This document shows positions 1 through 5,807 of a DNA stretch of 12,599 nucleotides, in pieces. The notes beneath the pieces were generated by a model. It worked only from the letters and a program-made list of their open reading frames with translations, had not been told where the DNA came from and did not search any database. The DNA comes from Bacteroidota bacterium (GTDB lineage Bacteria; Bacteroidota; Bacteroidia; Bacteroidales; PUMT01), in assembly GCA_003567115.1 (NCBI GenBank), contig PXAP01000294.1:1-12599 (forward strand), read 5' to 3'. The translations under genes and the position numbers were made by a program. The first letter of the stretch is position 1. Every line of letters begins with the position of its first letter.

Positions 1-73
1 ATATTTCATCAATGATTTTTTCAACGATCTGAAGACTTTCAATCTTTGATTCGAGTAATACTGTCTTATCCAT
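1..73 (-). CDS. Anti-sigma regulatory factor / RsbW-like ATPase, 5' part only
   Basis: Only the first 24 codons are in the window; the gene runs off the left edge. The reverse strand from the ATG at 73 reads MDKTVLLESKIESLQIVEKI and then IDEI. An N-terminus of this shape (short beta strand, then 'ESKIES' and a helix 'QIVEKIIDEI') is typical of the small HATPase_c_2 anti-sigma factor/serine kinase proteins (RsbW/SpoIIAB-like) of Bacteroidetes. In that family the protein sequesters a sigma factor or phosphorylates an anti-sigma-antagonist. The ATP-binding N, G1 and G2 boxes would lie outside the window, so the assignment rests on the start alone. A perfect inverted repeat lies 28 bases upstream of the start codon. 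Any other small helical protein cannot be excluded. Confidence 0.5.
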   Translation of the reverse strand, partial: MDKTVLLESKIESLQIVEKIIDEI

Positions 74-100
74 AACCTGTTATTAGTTATCCTTTTATAA

Positions 101-121
101 TCAGTATAAGTTTAATACTGA
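101..121. promoter_or_regulatory. Perfect inverted repeat upstream of the RsbW-like gene, candidate operator
   Basis: TCAGTAT (101-107) and ATACTGA (115-121) are exact reverse complements separated by AAGTTTA. The repeat begins 28 bases upstream of the minus-strand ATG at 73, where a promoter or operator would be expected. It has no T-run and is AT-rich, so it is more likely a protein-binding dyad than a terminator. That it is functional is inference. Confidence 0.35.
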
Positions 122-203
122 AATGAATAAACATGATTATTATGTTTTCAATTTTATAATATATGTGTTATACGTCCTTTTCAGGGAAAGGTTTGTCTAT
201 TGC

Positions 204-226
204 AGGTGATGAAAATCACCTTTTTT
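204..226 (+). terminator. Rho-independent terminator on the plus strand with no plus-strand gene before it
   Basis: AGGTGAT (204-210), loop GAAA, then ATCACCT (215-221) running into six T residues (221-226). This is a perfect 7-bp stem with a GNRA-type tetraloop and U-tail, the classic intrinsic terminator shape for plus-strand transcription. No open reading frame precedes it on the plus strand, and the adjacent gene (1-73) is transcribed away from it. It may end a short untranslated transcript starting between about 120 and 160; a weak -7-like TATGTTTT lies at 141-148. Confidence 0.6.
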
Positions 227-360
227 AAATTCCCGGCTTATTTCAATTACTGATATTTTTAAAATATGGGAGGTAAGTAGTTTGAACTTAACCTCTGATT
301 AATTCATAAATCTGAAAACAACCTTTCGCCTTTGAACCATGAAGACACACATTTTTTCTC

Positions 361-422
361 CGCAAAGATGCCAGGGAGCTGATTCCTGTCAGATGCGAAT
401 AATTATGAATTAATGAGGCTAG
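361..422. repeat. Intergenic repeat, copy A
   Basis: Bases 361-422 match bases 5001-5067 closely: both read CGC..AAAGATGC, then a GAGCTGATT/CTGTCAG core (GGAGCTGATT[C/T]CTGTCAG), then ATGC.AATA and AATTAATGAGG[C/T]TAG. Copies differ by a few substitutions and 1-3 base indels. Both lie in gene-free stretches. This points to a dispersed non-coding repeat family rather than a shared gene. Confidence 0.7.
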
Positions 423-571
423 CCTTAAAAATTGTATACCATAAGGTTATCAGAATTATTTCTTATCCGGGTTATGCTAATAATATATTTTTCATATCTT
501 TCAATTAATTTTCAGAACCGGCAATGGCCATAAACATTCAAAAATAAATATAGTACTGCAGTAAAAATACA

Positions 572-650
572 GATAAGATCACTTGCCTTTTTCAGGCAAT
601 AGCAGATAAAAAACTTCAACTGGTTTATCCGGGATGTTGATCATCTTATC
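572..650 (+). promoter_or_regulatory. Nested inverted repeats in the leader of the nucleotidyltransferase gene
   Basis: GATAAGAT (572-579) is the exact reverse complement of ATCTTATC (643-650). Inside lies a second hairpin, TTGCC (583-587) with GGCAA (595-599) and a 7-base loop. The structure ends 17 bases before the ATG at 668. It could fold in the 5' leader or be coincidence in AT-rich DNA. No T-run follows either stem, so neither is an obvious terminator. Confidence 0.3.
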
Positions 651-667
651 AGAAAACTTAAATTACT

Positions 668-1552
668 ATGCGTATACCAGATAAATTTTTGGCTTTTTGT
701 AATCAATTAAGGCTGGAAAAAAGAGTTATTGATATTATCAAATACAGATATGAAAGCATTACTCAGAGACTAAATACAGAATACTGGAATTCCGGTTCAT
801 ATATTTCTCATTCTCTATATACAGGCTCCTATGGACGTGGTACTTATATTCACGGAAGTAATATCAATATGTTATTTCAGCTACCTGATGAAGTATATGA
901 AAAATTTAATAATTACCCTGGAAACAAACAGTCGGCACTTTTACAGGAAGTAAAAAGTGCCCTTGATAAGAAATTCAAATCTCCTGTCAGAGCTGACGAA
1001 AAAGTAATAAGGATTGATTTTACTGATGGAATTTGTTTTGAATTAATCCCTTGTTTTAAGGATAAAGACAATTTTTATACTTATCCTGATAAAGATTCCG
1101 GCGGTTCCTGGAAAACAATCAACCCTGAAAAGGAAATCACAGAGTTTACTTCAGCAAATCAGAAATGGAATAAAAATCTGAAAAGACTCTGCAGAATGGT
1201 AAGAGCCTGGAAAGATAAATTGACTGTTCCGATTTGTGGCCTTCTGATCGACACGCTTGCATATAATTTCATGAAAGACTGGAAGTATAAAAACGAGTCT
1301 TTTAATTATTATGACTGGATGACAAGGGATTTCTTTGAATATTTAAAAACCCGTGATGAAAATCAGAAATACTGGCTGTCACCCGGTGCTAATCACTTTG
1401 TCTGGCGAACGGGAAAATTTGAAATTAAAGCTAAACAAGCTTATAATATTACCCTGGAAGCATTAGATTATGAAAGCAGGAATAAAGAACGGCCTGCAAA
1501 TCAGAAGTGGCGGGATATCTACGGAACAAAATTCCCGGTTAACAGACATTAA
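668..1552 (+). CDS. CD-NTase-like (SMODS/cGAS-DncV superfamily) nucleotidyltransferase, probably catalytically altered
   Basis: 294 residues, the usual size for stand-alone bacterial CD-NTases, which make cyclic oligonucleotide alarms in CBASS anti-phage defence. The nucleotidyltransferase core opens with the helix-turn signature G53-S54-Y-G-R and continues to 'HGSNINMLFQLP' (62-73). The expected metal-binding pair D-x-D is N65-x-N67 here (AAT at 860-862 and 866-868). The third acidic position appears kept as E125 in 'DGICFELIPCF'. The C-terminal half ('LKRLCRMVRAWKDK', 'GLLIDTLAYNFMKDW', 'YYDWMTRDFFEYL') is the helical OAS/CD-NTase-type lobe and is full length, ending 'WRDIYGTKFP'. From memory, close relatives carry S-D-I-D at the N-x-N position. 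There is no clear Shine-Dalgarno sequence, as usual in this phylum. The gene stands alone: no effector, Cap2/Cap3 or other defence gene is next to it, and it is visibly more AT-rich than the nikR operon, consistent with transfer. Synthase activity is doubtful; a regulatory or decaying role is possible. Confidence 0.8.
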   Translation: MRIPDKFLAFCNQLRLEKRVIDIIKYRYESITQRLNTEYWNSGSYISHSLYTGSYGRGTYIHGSNINMLFQLPDEVYEKFNNYPGNKQSALLQEVKSALDKKFKSPVRADEKVIRIDFTDGICFELIPCFKDKDNFYTYPDKDSGGSWKTINPEKEITEFTSANQKWNKNLKRLCRMVRAWKDKLTVPICGLLIDTLAYNFMKDWKYKNESFNYYDWMTRDFFEYLKTRDENQKYWLSPGANHFVWRTGKFEIKAKQAYNITLEALDYESRNKERPANQKWRDIYGTKFPVNRH

Positions 1553-1578
1553 AATCAGATCTCAGATACCATCGCGTT

Positions 1579-1604
1579 AACCCGGCAATGATGTTACCGG
1601 TTTT
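1579..1604 (+). terminator. Weak hairpin between convergent genes, possible terminator
   Basis: AACCCGG (1579-1585) and CCGGTT (1597-1602) can pair with one bulged C across an 11-base loop, followed by TT (1603-1604). It lies 26 bases after the nucleotidyltransferase stop, in the 83-base gap to the convergent fetB gene, where a terminator is expected. The stem is imperfect and the T-run short. Confidence 0.35.
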
Positions 1605-1635
1605 CAGGTGATGTAAAAAATATCCGGAACAGGGT

Positions 1636-2442
1636 TTACTCTTTCCCGTCTGCCTGGTTGTAACGCAGTGGCCTTATATTATCATATGCATCAAAAACAA
1701 ACAAGTTGGAATACAGGATGCTCATAATTAATATTTTAGTGCAACCTGCAAAAATGGCTACCATTATCATCACCTGGTATTTTATGGCTGTGACGGGAGA
1801 TGCTCCCCCCAGGATCTGGCCGGTCATCATCCCCGGCAACGAAATGAGTCCTATAACGGACATGTTGGCCAGCAGGGGACTCAGGCCCTTTATCAGTGCC
1901 TCCTGTATATAGGGACGGATGGCTTTTTTGCGGCTGTCGTTATTGGTCAGGATGAAATAATAAAGTTCTTTTCGCCTGGACAGGCCCTCAAAATAGGCAG
2001 TGAGCCCAACAATATTGTGATTGATGGAATTTCCCAGGACCATTCCTGAAATGGGGACGAAATACCTTGCATCAAAAATATATTCAAGGCGTATCACCGC
2101 CCCCAGAAAGAAACCGTCGATTATCACTATTGACACAAGCCCGGCCAGGGCAAGGGGAAAAAGAAAGATCCGCCATGACAGTCCCACCCGGTAGACAGTT
2201 GTTCCGGCACCTACCATAACCATTGCCATAACCCAGAGTGAGTTGACCCAGGGATTATTCATATCGAATATCCATTCCAGGTAGAGAGCTACCAGGAATA
2301 ATTGCGCCACCATCCTGACAGAGCTTATGAATACATCCCTTACAAGTCTGACCCTGTAATAGAGGAATACCAGTATCGGGACTGCCAGTATGGTAAACCC
2401 CAGTAAAAGGTCAAAAATCCCGATATCAACCATATCATTCAT
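1636..2442 (-). CDS. fetB: FetB-type ABC transporter permease (UPF0014, iron/metal export)
   Basis: 268 residues, close to the roughly 260 of Escherichia coli FetB (YbbM), the membrane half of the FetAB exporter linked to iron efflux and oxidative-stress resistance. About seven hydrophobic segments run the length of the protein. Family landmarks are visible: 'RMVAQLFLVALYLEWIF' (43-59), 'PISGMVLGNSINHN' in the middle, and near the C-terminus 'LISLPGMMTGQILGGASP' followed by 'AIKYQVMIMVAI'. It lies 7 bases after fetA on the same strand, the usual fetA-fetB order, so both are one operon and FetB would sit in the inner membrane with FetA as its ATPase. The reading frame is intact, unlike that of fetA. 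The exported metal is inferred from the family only. Confidence 0.9.
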   Translation of the reverse strand: MNDMVDIGIFDLLLGFTILAVPILVFLYYRVRLVRDVFISSVRMVAQLFLVALYLEWIFDMNNPWVNSLWVMAMVMVGAGTTVYRVGLSWRIFLFPLALAGLVSIVIIDGFFLGAVIRLEYIFDARYFVPISGMVLGNSINHNIVGLTAYFEGLSRRKELYYFILTNNDSRKKAIRPYIQEALIKGLSPLLANMSVIGLISLPGMMTGQILGGASPVTAIKYQVMIMVAIFAGCTKILIMSILYSNLFVFDAYDNIRPLRYNQADGKE

Positions 2443-2449
2443 TTTCAGT

Positions 2450-3044
2450 TCACAGCATTATTACCTTATCGGCTTTCCTCATCCATTCGTGATTATGGGA
2501 AGCCGAAACAACAGTCGTATTTTTCATATTTTTAATTACACTGATAAGTCTGTTTACTGATTCATCATCAAGCGAAGCAGTTGGCTCGTCAAGAAGTATG
2601 ATCTTCCGGCCGAGAGAAAGGCAAATGGCAATTACTATTCGTTGCTTCTGACCCCCGCTCAGTTCATCAAAACTTCTTTCCAGCATATCTGGAATCATTC
2701 CGAGCTGCTGAATAATATGGCGAACTTCCCCTGTTGGATGTCCGATTCCTGTCAATTTCAGCAACTCCATGCCAGTATAGACCGGCAGATTTATGTTCTG
2801 GGGACTGTAGGCCATCAATTGCCTTATATTTCTGATAATGACCTTGTTGAGTTCTGTTCCGTCAATACTTATAATACCGCTGTCTAGGGAGTAAATATCC
2901 CTGCAGCATTTTCAGCAATGATGATTTGCCTTTCCCTGATGGCCCGGAAATGCATACATTTTCACCGGGTTCGATATTAAAGGTCAGGCTGCTGAAAACC
3001 ACCTTGCCGTTAAATGAAAGTGATATGTTCTGTGCGCTGATCAT
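2450..3044 (-). pseudogene. fetA: FetA-type ABC ATPase, interrupted by a one-base frameshift
   Basis: The N-terminal part (3044 down to about 2886) encodes 'MISAQNISLSFNGKVVFSSL' and the Walker A loop GPSGKGKSS (34-42). The rest is in another frame and holds the Q-loop region 'MAYSPQNINLP', the ABC signature LSGGQKQR, Walker B 'KIILLDEPTASLD' and the H-loop 'SASHNHEW'. The break is at about 2885: reading CTC-CCT-A-GAC-AGC-GGT on the minus strand, removal of the single A restores L-P-D-S-G and continues into 'IISIDGTELNKVIIRNI'. Joined, the protein is about 198 residues, somewhat short for the family (about 225 in Escherichia coli FetA). As written the frame stops a few codons later, so FetA would be truncated after the Walker A domain and the exporter dead. 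The break is not in a homopolymer. A sequencing error is still possible because everything downstream is well conserved. Confidence 0.85.
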
Positions 3045-3083
3045 TTGAGACTGTTCATTGCCTTATCCCAATCAATTTATTTT

Positions 3084-3103
3084 AACCCGGATATCACCCG
3101 GTT
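3084..3103. promoter_or_regulatory. Imperfect palindrome upstream of fetA
   Basis: AACCCGG (3084-3090), loop ATATCA, CCCGGTT (3097-3103): seven pairs with one C-C mismatch. It lies 40 bases upstream of the fetA start, in the 197-base gap between fetA and the antiporter gene, both minus-strand. It could be an operator for fetAB or part of the antiporter terminator. Its left arm is identical to the left arm of the hairpin at 1579-1585, on the other side of the fetAB unit. Confidence 0.25.
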
Positions 3104-3241
3104 CGGATTCGTATCAATACTGCAGGCTGGATTATAGAGCTTGATCTGATGAAGCATGATAAAAAGCGTGTGACTACTATTTTTTCTGATCACTTAAGCC
3201 AGGGTATCATTTTTTATACATTTTATCCTGTAAAAAAACAG

Positions 3242-4712
3242 TCACCCCTTTCTATTGATTTTAAGGCAATCAAATACCTGATTGATACTTTTCTGGTCGT
3301 CTGCAATAACTATCAATACATCATTGGCCTCAATAACAGTCGAACCGGTTGGAGTAAAAAACTTCCCTCCCCTGTTAATCAGAGCGATCAAAGATGTAAC
3401 GGGAAGATGAAGTTCAACAATTTTTTTTCCAACCGCATACCCATCATCTGGTATTTCAATTTCAATCATTTCAGGTTTAGCACGATCAGAAAGCAGCAGT
3501 TCAACAGAGGATTTTGGCCTGACTTTTTCAGGCAGGACAAGATGGAGCCATTTTGCAATGACAGATAAAGTGGTACCCTGAGTTAATACAGAGGTTACCG
3601 ATATAAAAAATACTATATTAAAAATTATATCTGCTTTTTCAATTCCTGCTATAAGCGGATAAGTAGCAAATACAATAGGGACTGCACCCCTTAATCCGAT
3701 CCATGAAATGTAAATTCGCCTTCTGAGCCTCATCCTGAAAGGGATTAAACTTATAAAGACACTTAAAGGACGGGCAACTAATATTAAAAACAGTGAGATA
3801 ATAATGCCAATACCAATAAACGGCATCATCTGTGAAGGAAATACAAGTAATCCGAGGGTCAGGAACAATATAATCTGACTTAGCCATGCCAGACCATCAA
3901 AAACCTTTAAAACAGTCTTCTTATGAATAAAATCCTGATTGCCGAGATAGACAGCGCATATATAAATCGCTAAAAATCCGTTACCATCTATAAAATCAGT
4001 TAATGAGAATGTAATAAACATCAGGGAAATTACCAGTACAGGATACAATCCCTCAAAATCAAGTTTTATTTTATTAATAATATAGGTGCTGACCCTGCCA
4101 AAAAGATAACCTGCCAGTGCGCCGATAATCATCTGCTGCAGGAATAACGGCACAATTGAAATAAAACTCTTATCCTGATTCAGGACCAACCCTAAAAATG
4201 CAATGGTTAAAACATAAGCCATCGGGTCATTACTGCCGCTCTCCAACTCGAGGGTCGGGCGTAGTCTACTTTTCAGTGCAAGGCGCTGTGAACGTAGTAT
4301 AGAGAATACGGCCGCAGCATCGGTAGAGGAAACAATTGCACCTAATAGTAATCCCTCATAAATTGTAAAATCTGTAATTGCCCAAACAAATGTCCCCAAT
4401 GTAATTGCTGTCAGCAACACCCCAAGTGAGGACAGAGAAACTCCCTGCCAGAGAACAGGCTTTATTGATGGCCAATCGGTATCAAGACCGCCGGAAAAAA
4501 GAATAAAATTGAGTGATACTATTCCTATAAACTGTGCAATTTTGGGGTCGTCGAAATATATACCAAATACCGTCAGCCCCGGCTATCATTCCAATAGTCA
4601 GAAACAATATCAATGTAGGAACACCAAATCTATAGGTAGTTTTACCTGCTATAATGCTTACCAAAAGCAAGAATGAGCCAATTAACAGGATATTTTCAAT
4701 TGTCAGGCTCAT
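3242..4712 (-). pseudogene. K+/H+ (cation/proton) antiporter of the CvrA/NhaP2 type, interrupted by a frameshift
   Basis: Cation/proton antiporter (CPA1) of the inner membrane with a C-terminal cytoplasmic regulatory domain. The first part (4712 to about 4566) reads 'MSLTIENILLIGSFLLLVSI' to 'GMIAGADGI'. The main part is in another frame and runs from 'YFDDPKIAQFIGIVSLNFIL' and 'FSGGLDTDW' through the core motifs 'GAIVSSTDAAAVFSIL' and 'ELESGSNDPMAYVL' (the S-N-D segment is the expected ion site) to a TrkA-C/RCK_C-like domain ('IPDDGYAVGKKIVELHLP', 'STVIEANDVLIVIAD'). The break lies at 4563-4567: insertion of two bases (GG) would give D-G-I-G-G-I-Y-F-D, the usual family sequence, so this looks like a 2-base deletion. 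Repaired length is about 490 residues, normal for the family. As written the first frame stops after 76 residues. The gap of 197 bases to fetA suggests separate transcription. Confidence 0.85.
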
Positions 4713-4776
4713 TCATTATTCTATTGTTGGATGATTATTTCAGGATACATTGAGATGCTGGATATTCATGTAATTG

Positions 4777-4784
4777 CAAAATTA
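4777..4784 (-). promoter_or_regulatory. Candidate -7 box for the antiporter gene
   Basis: On the minus strand these bases read TAATTTTG, matching the Bacteroidetes -7 consensus TAnnTTTG, 64 bases before the antiporter ATG. No convincing TTTG -33 box is seen 17-23 bases further upstream, so the call is weak. Confidence 0.25.
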
Positions 4785-5000
4785 ATAAAATTGATGAAAA
4801 AAACTGGGCACTTTTTTTGCCACTCTTTCAATAATTGACACTTACCTTATCACAAGTTCTTCTATATAACCTTTATTATTAATATTTTAAAAAGGTATTA
4901 AAACTCTATTTAAATTTTTTACCAGATAATTTGTGTTGTTTAGCCAGATTAATTCTTTAGATTTTCTTGAGCCTTTGTACTTTATTGACAAAAATTATTT

Positions 5001-5067
5001 CGCCACAAAGATGCTACGGAGCTGATTTCTGTCAGGATGCAAATATTTAAGAATTAATGAGGTTAGA
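5001..5067. repeat. Intergenic repeat, copy B
   Basis: Second copy of the sequence at 361-422, same orientation, about 80% identical by eye. The central GGAGCTGATT.CTGTCAG and terminal AATTAATGAGG.TAG blocks are the best conserved. Sequence outside these limits is not similar between the two loci, which sets the repeat unit at roughly 62-67 bases. Confidence 0.7.
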
Positions 5068-5297
5068 AGAATCAGTGCAAAAACATTATTGTTATCTATG
5101 ATTAATCCTGAAATATAGAAACATCGAATTTTAACATCATTTTAAAAATCCTTTACAAACTGTTCTTACGCAGAGGTGGCATCATTTTATCCTGTCATCT
5201 TGTACCAGTTAAGACCGGTATTAAAAGTTTAAAAAGAAATAAGCCGGATATGCATAATAAAACATAAACATCTGTTTTATATTTCAGAAAAGGATAT

Positions 5298-5305
5298 TAT
5301 TTTTG
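5298..5305 (+). promoter_or_regulatory. Candidate -7 box of the nikR promoter
   Basis: TATTTTTG matches the Bacteroidetes -7 consensus TAnnTTTG and would place the transcript start near 5312, about 30 bases before the nikR ATG. The -33 element is not clear; only T-rich sequence (CTGTTTTA, 5272-5279) lies at the right distance. Confidence 0.4.
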
Positions 5306-5310
5306 CTGAA

Positions 5311-5342
5311 TTGTTAACAACATAATTTAAAAAGTAACACGA
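5311..5342 (+). promoter_or_regulatory. Candidate NikR autoregulatory site before nikR
   Basis: TTGTTAACAA (5311-5320) is a perfect 10-bp palindrome at the likely transcript start, and AGTAACACGA (5333-5342) reaches the first base of the nikR start codon. The latter 10-mer recurs exactly at 5761-5770 before the receptor gene. GTAACAC is, as I recall, one half of the GTGTTAC-N13/14-GTAACAC operator predicted for one class of NikR proteins; the partner half is only approximate here (TTGTTAA, 16 bases upstream). The palindrome and shared word are seen; NikR binding is inferred. Confidence 0.4.
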
Positions 5343-5743
5343 TGTCAATAGTCCGTTTTGGAGTTTCGCTGGAAAAGGAGCTTTTTGAAGCATTGAATAA
5401 TTATACCTCTAAAAACCAGTTTGCAAACCGTTCACAGGCAATCAGGCACCTGATCAATAACAATATCGTTACCAGCAAATGGCAATGCAATAATACCGTG
5501 GCAGGTTCGATTACCCTGGTATATGATCATCATAAAAGGGATCTGGGTACCAGGCTAACCAGGCTTCAGCATCACTACCATGATGTAATTCTGTCCTCCC
5601 AGCATTTTCATCTGGACAGTGATATGTGTATGGAAATAATAGCAGTTAAGGGCAAGGCGGTAATTCTGACAGAACTTGCCGATAAACTTATTGCCCTGAA
5701 GGGGATCCAGCATGGCAAACTAACCATGAGCAAGGCAGATTAA
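5342..5743 (+). CDS. nikR: Nickel-responsive transcriptional regulator NikR
   Basis: 133 residues, the standard NikR length. Residues 1-45 are the ribbon-helix-helix DNA-binding domain: the strand 'IVRFGVSLE' (DNA-contacting R5, G7, S9) and the 'NRSQAIRHLI' helix. Residues 55-130 are the ACT-like nickel-sensing domain. The four high-affinity nickel ligands of Escherichia coli NikR (H76, H87, H89, C95) align with H77 (in 'LQHHYHD'), H88, H90 ('SQHFHLD') and C96 ('DMCMEI'), so all are present. The family marker 'YDHHKRDLGTRLTRLQHH' is also clear. NikR is a tetrameric, nickel-activated repressor that shuts off nickel uptake (in some species it also activates). It sits 64 bases before a TonB receptor/ABC transporter operon that it most likely controls, along with itself. 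The ATG follows a candidate operator directly. Confidence 0.95.
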   Translation: MSIVRFGVSLEKELFEALNNYTSKNQFANRSQAIRHLINNNIVTSKWQCNNTVAGSITLVYDHHKRDLGTRLTRLQHHYHDVILSSQHFHLDSDMCMEIIAVKGKAVILTELADKLIALKGIQHGKLTMSKAD

Positions 5744-5761
5744 ATTTTTTTTACCATGATA

Positions 5762-5789
5762 GTAACACGAAATCTAAATTTAGTATTAA
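5762..5789 (+). promoter_or_regulatory. Candidate NikR operator and promoter before the TonB receptor gene
   Basis: GTAACAC (5762-5768), 14 bases, then GTATTAA (5783-5789) form an imperfect dyad around AAAT-CTAA-ATTT (5770-5781). The first half is part of the 10-mer shared with the nikR leader. TAAATTTA (5775-5782) inside the spacer matches seven of eight bases of the -7 consensus TAnnTTTG, so a repressor bound here would block the promoter. Note that the half-sites face opposite to the GTGTTAC...GTAACAC order recalled for other species, so the exact operator layout is uncertain. Confidence 0.4.
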
Positions 5790-5807
5790 CTTAAAAACCG
5801 AATAAAA

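Larger units (their letters stand above)
74..667. other. Gene-free AT-rich interval of 594 bases
   Basis: I see no protein-coding gene here in any frame; stops are dense on both strands. The interval holds the dyad at 101-121, the plus-strand terminator at 204-226, one copy of an intergenic repeat (361-422), a 10-bp palindrome TACTGCAGTA (554-563) and a nested inverted repeat before the nucleotidyltransferase gene (572-650). The bases 321-350 include TTTGAACCATGAAGACACA, which resembles the 'CCACGAAGACAC'-type degenerate intergenic sequences common in environmental Bacteroidetes genomes. I found no remnant of an effector gene that could have partnered the nucleotidyltransferase. Confidence 0.7.
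4713..5341. other. Gene-free AT-rich interval of 629 bases before nikR
   Basis: No open frame with coding character is seen on either strand. The stretch holds the putative antiporter promoter, one intergenic repeat copy (5001-5067), a hairpin-forming sequence TACCAGT-TAAG-ACCGGTA (5203-5220, one A-C mismatch) and the nikR promoter region (about 5275-5341). I looked for a cobalamin riboswitch, given the BtuCDF-like genes downstream, and see no recognisable B12-box, nor a NiCo-riboswitch-like structure. Confidence 0.65.

Noticed and set aside
668..1552. A complete CBASS operon around the nucleotidyltransferase
   Set aside because: No effector, E1/E2-like, JAB or HORMA/TRIP13 gene is nearby; the neighbours are an anti-sigma-like gene and metal exporter genes on the other strand.
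3149..3568. 139-codon plus-strand open frame
   Set aside because: It lies mostly opposite the well-supported antiporter C-terminal domain, has low-complexity composition and no family likeness, so it is a shadow frame.
4713..5341. Cobalamin or NiCo riboswitch before the transport operon
   Set aside because: Looked for because of the BtuFCD-like genes, but no B12-box or paired guanine-rich junctions were seen; NikR sites explain the regulation better.
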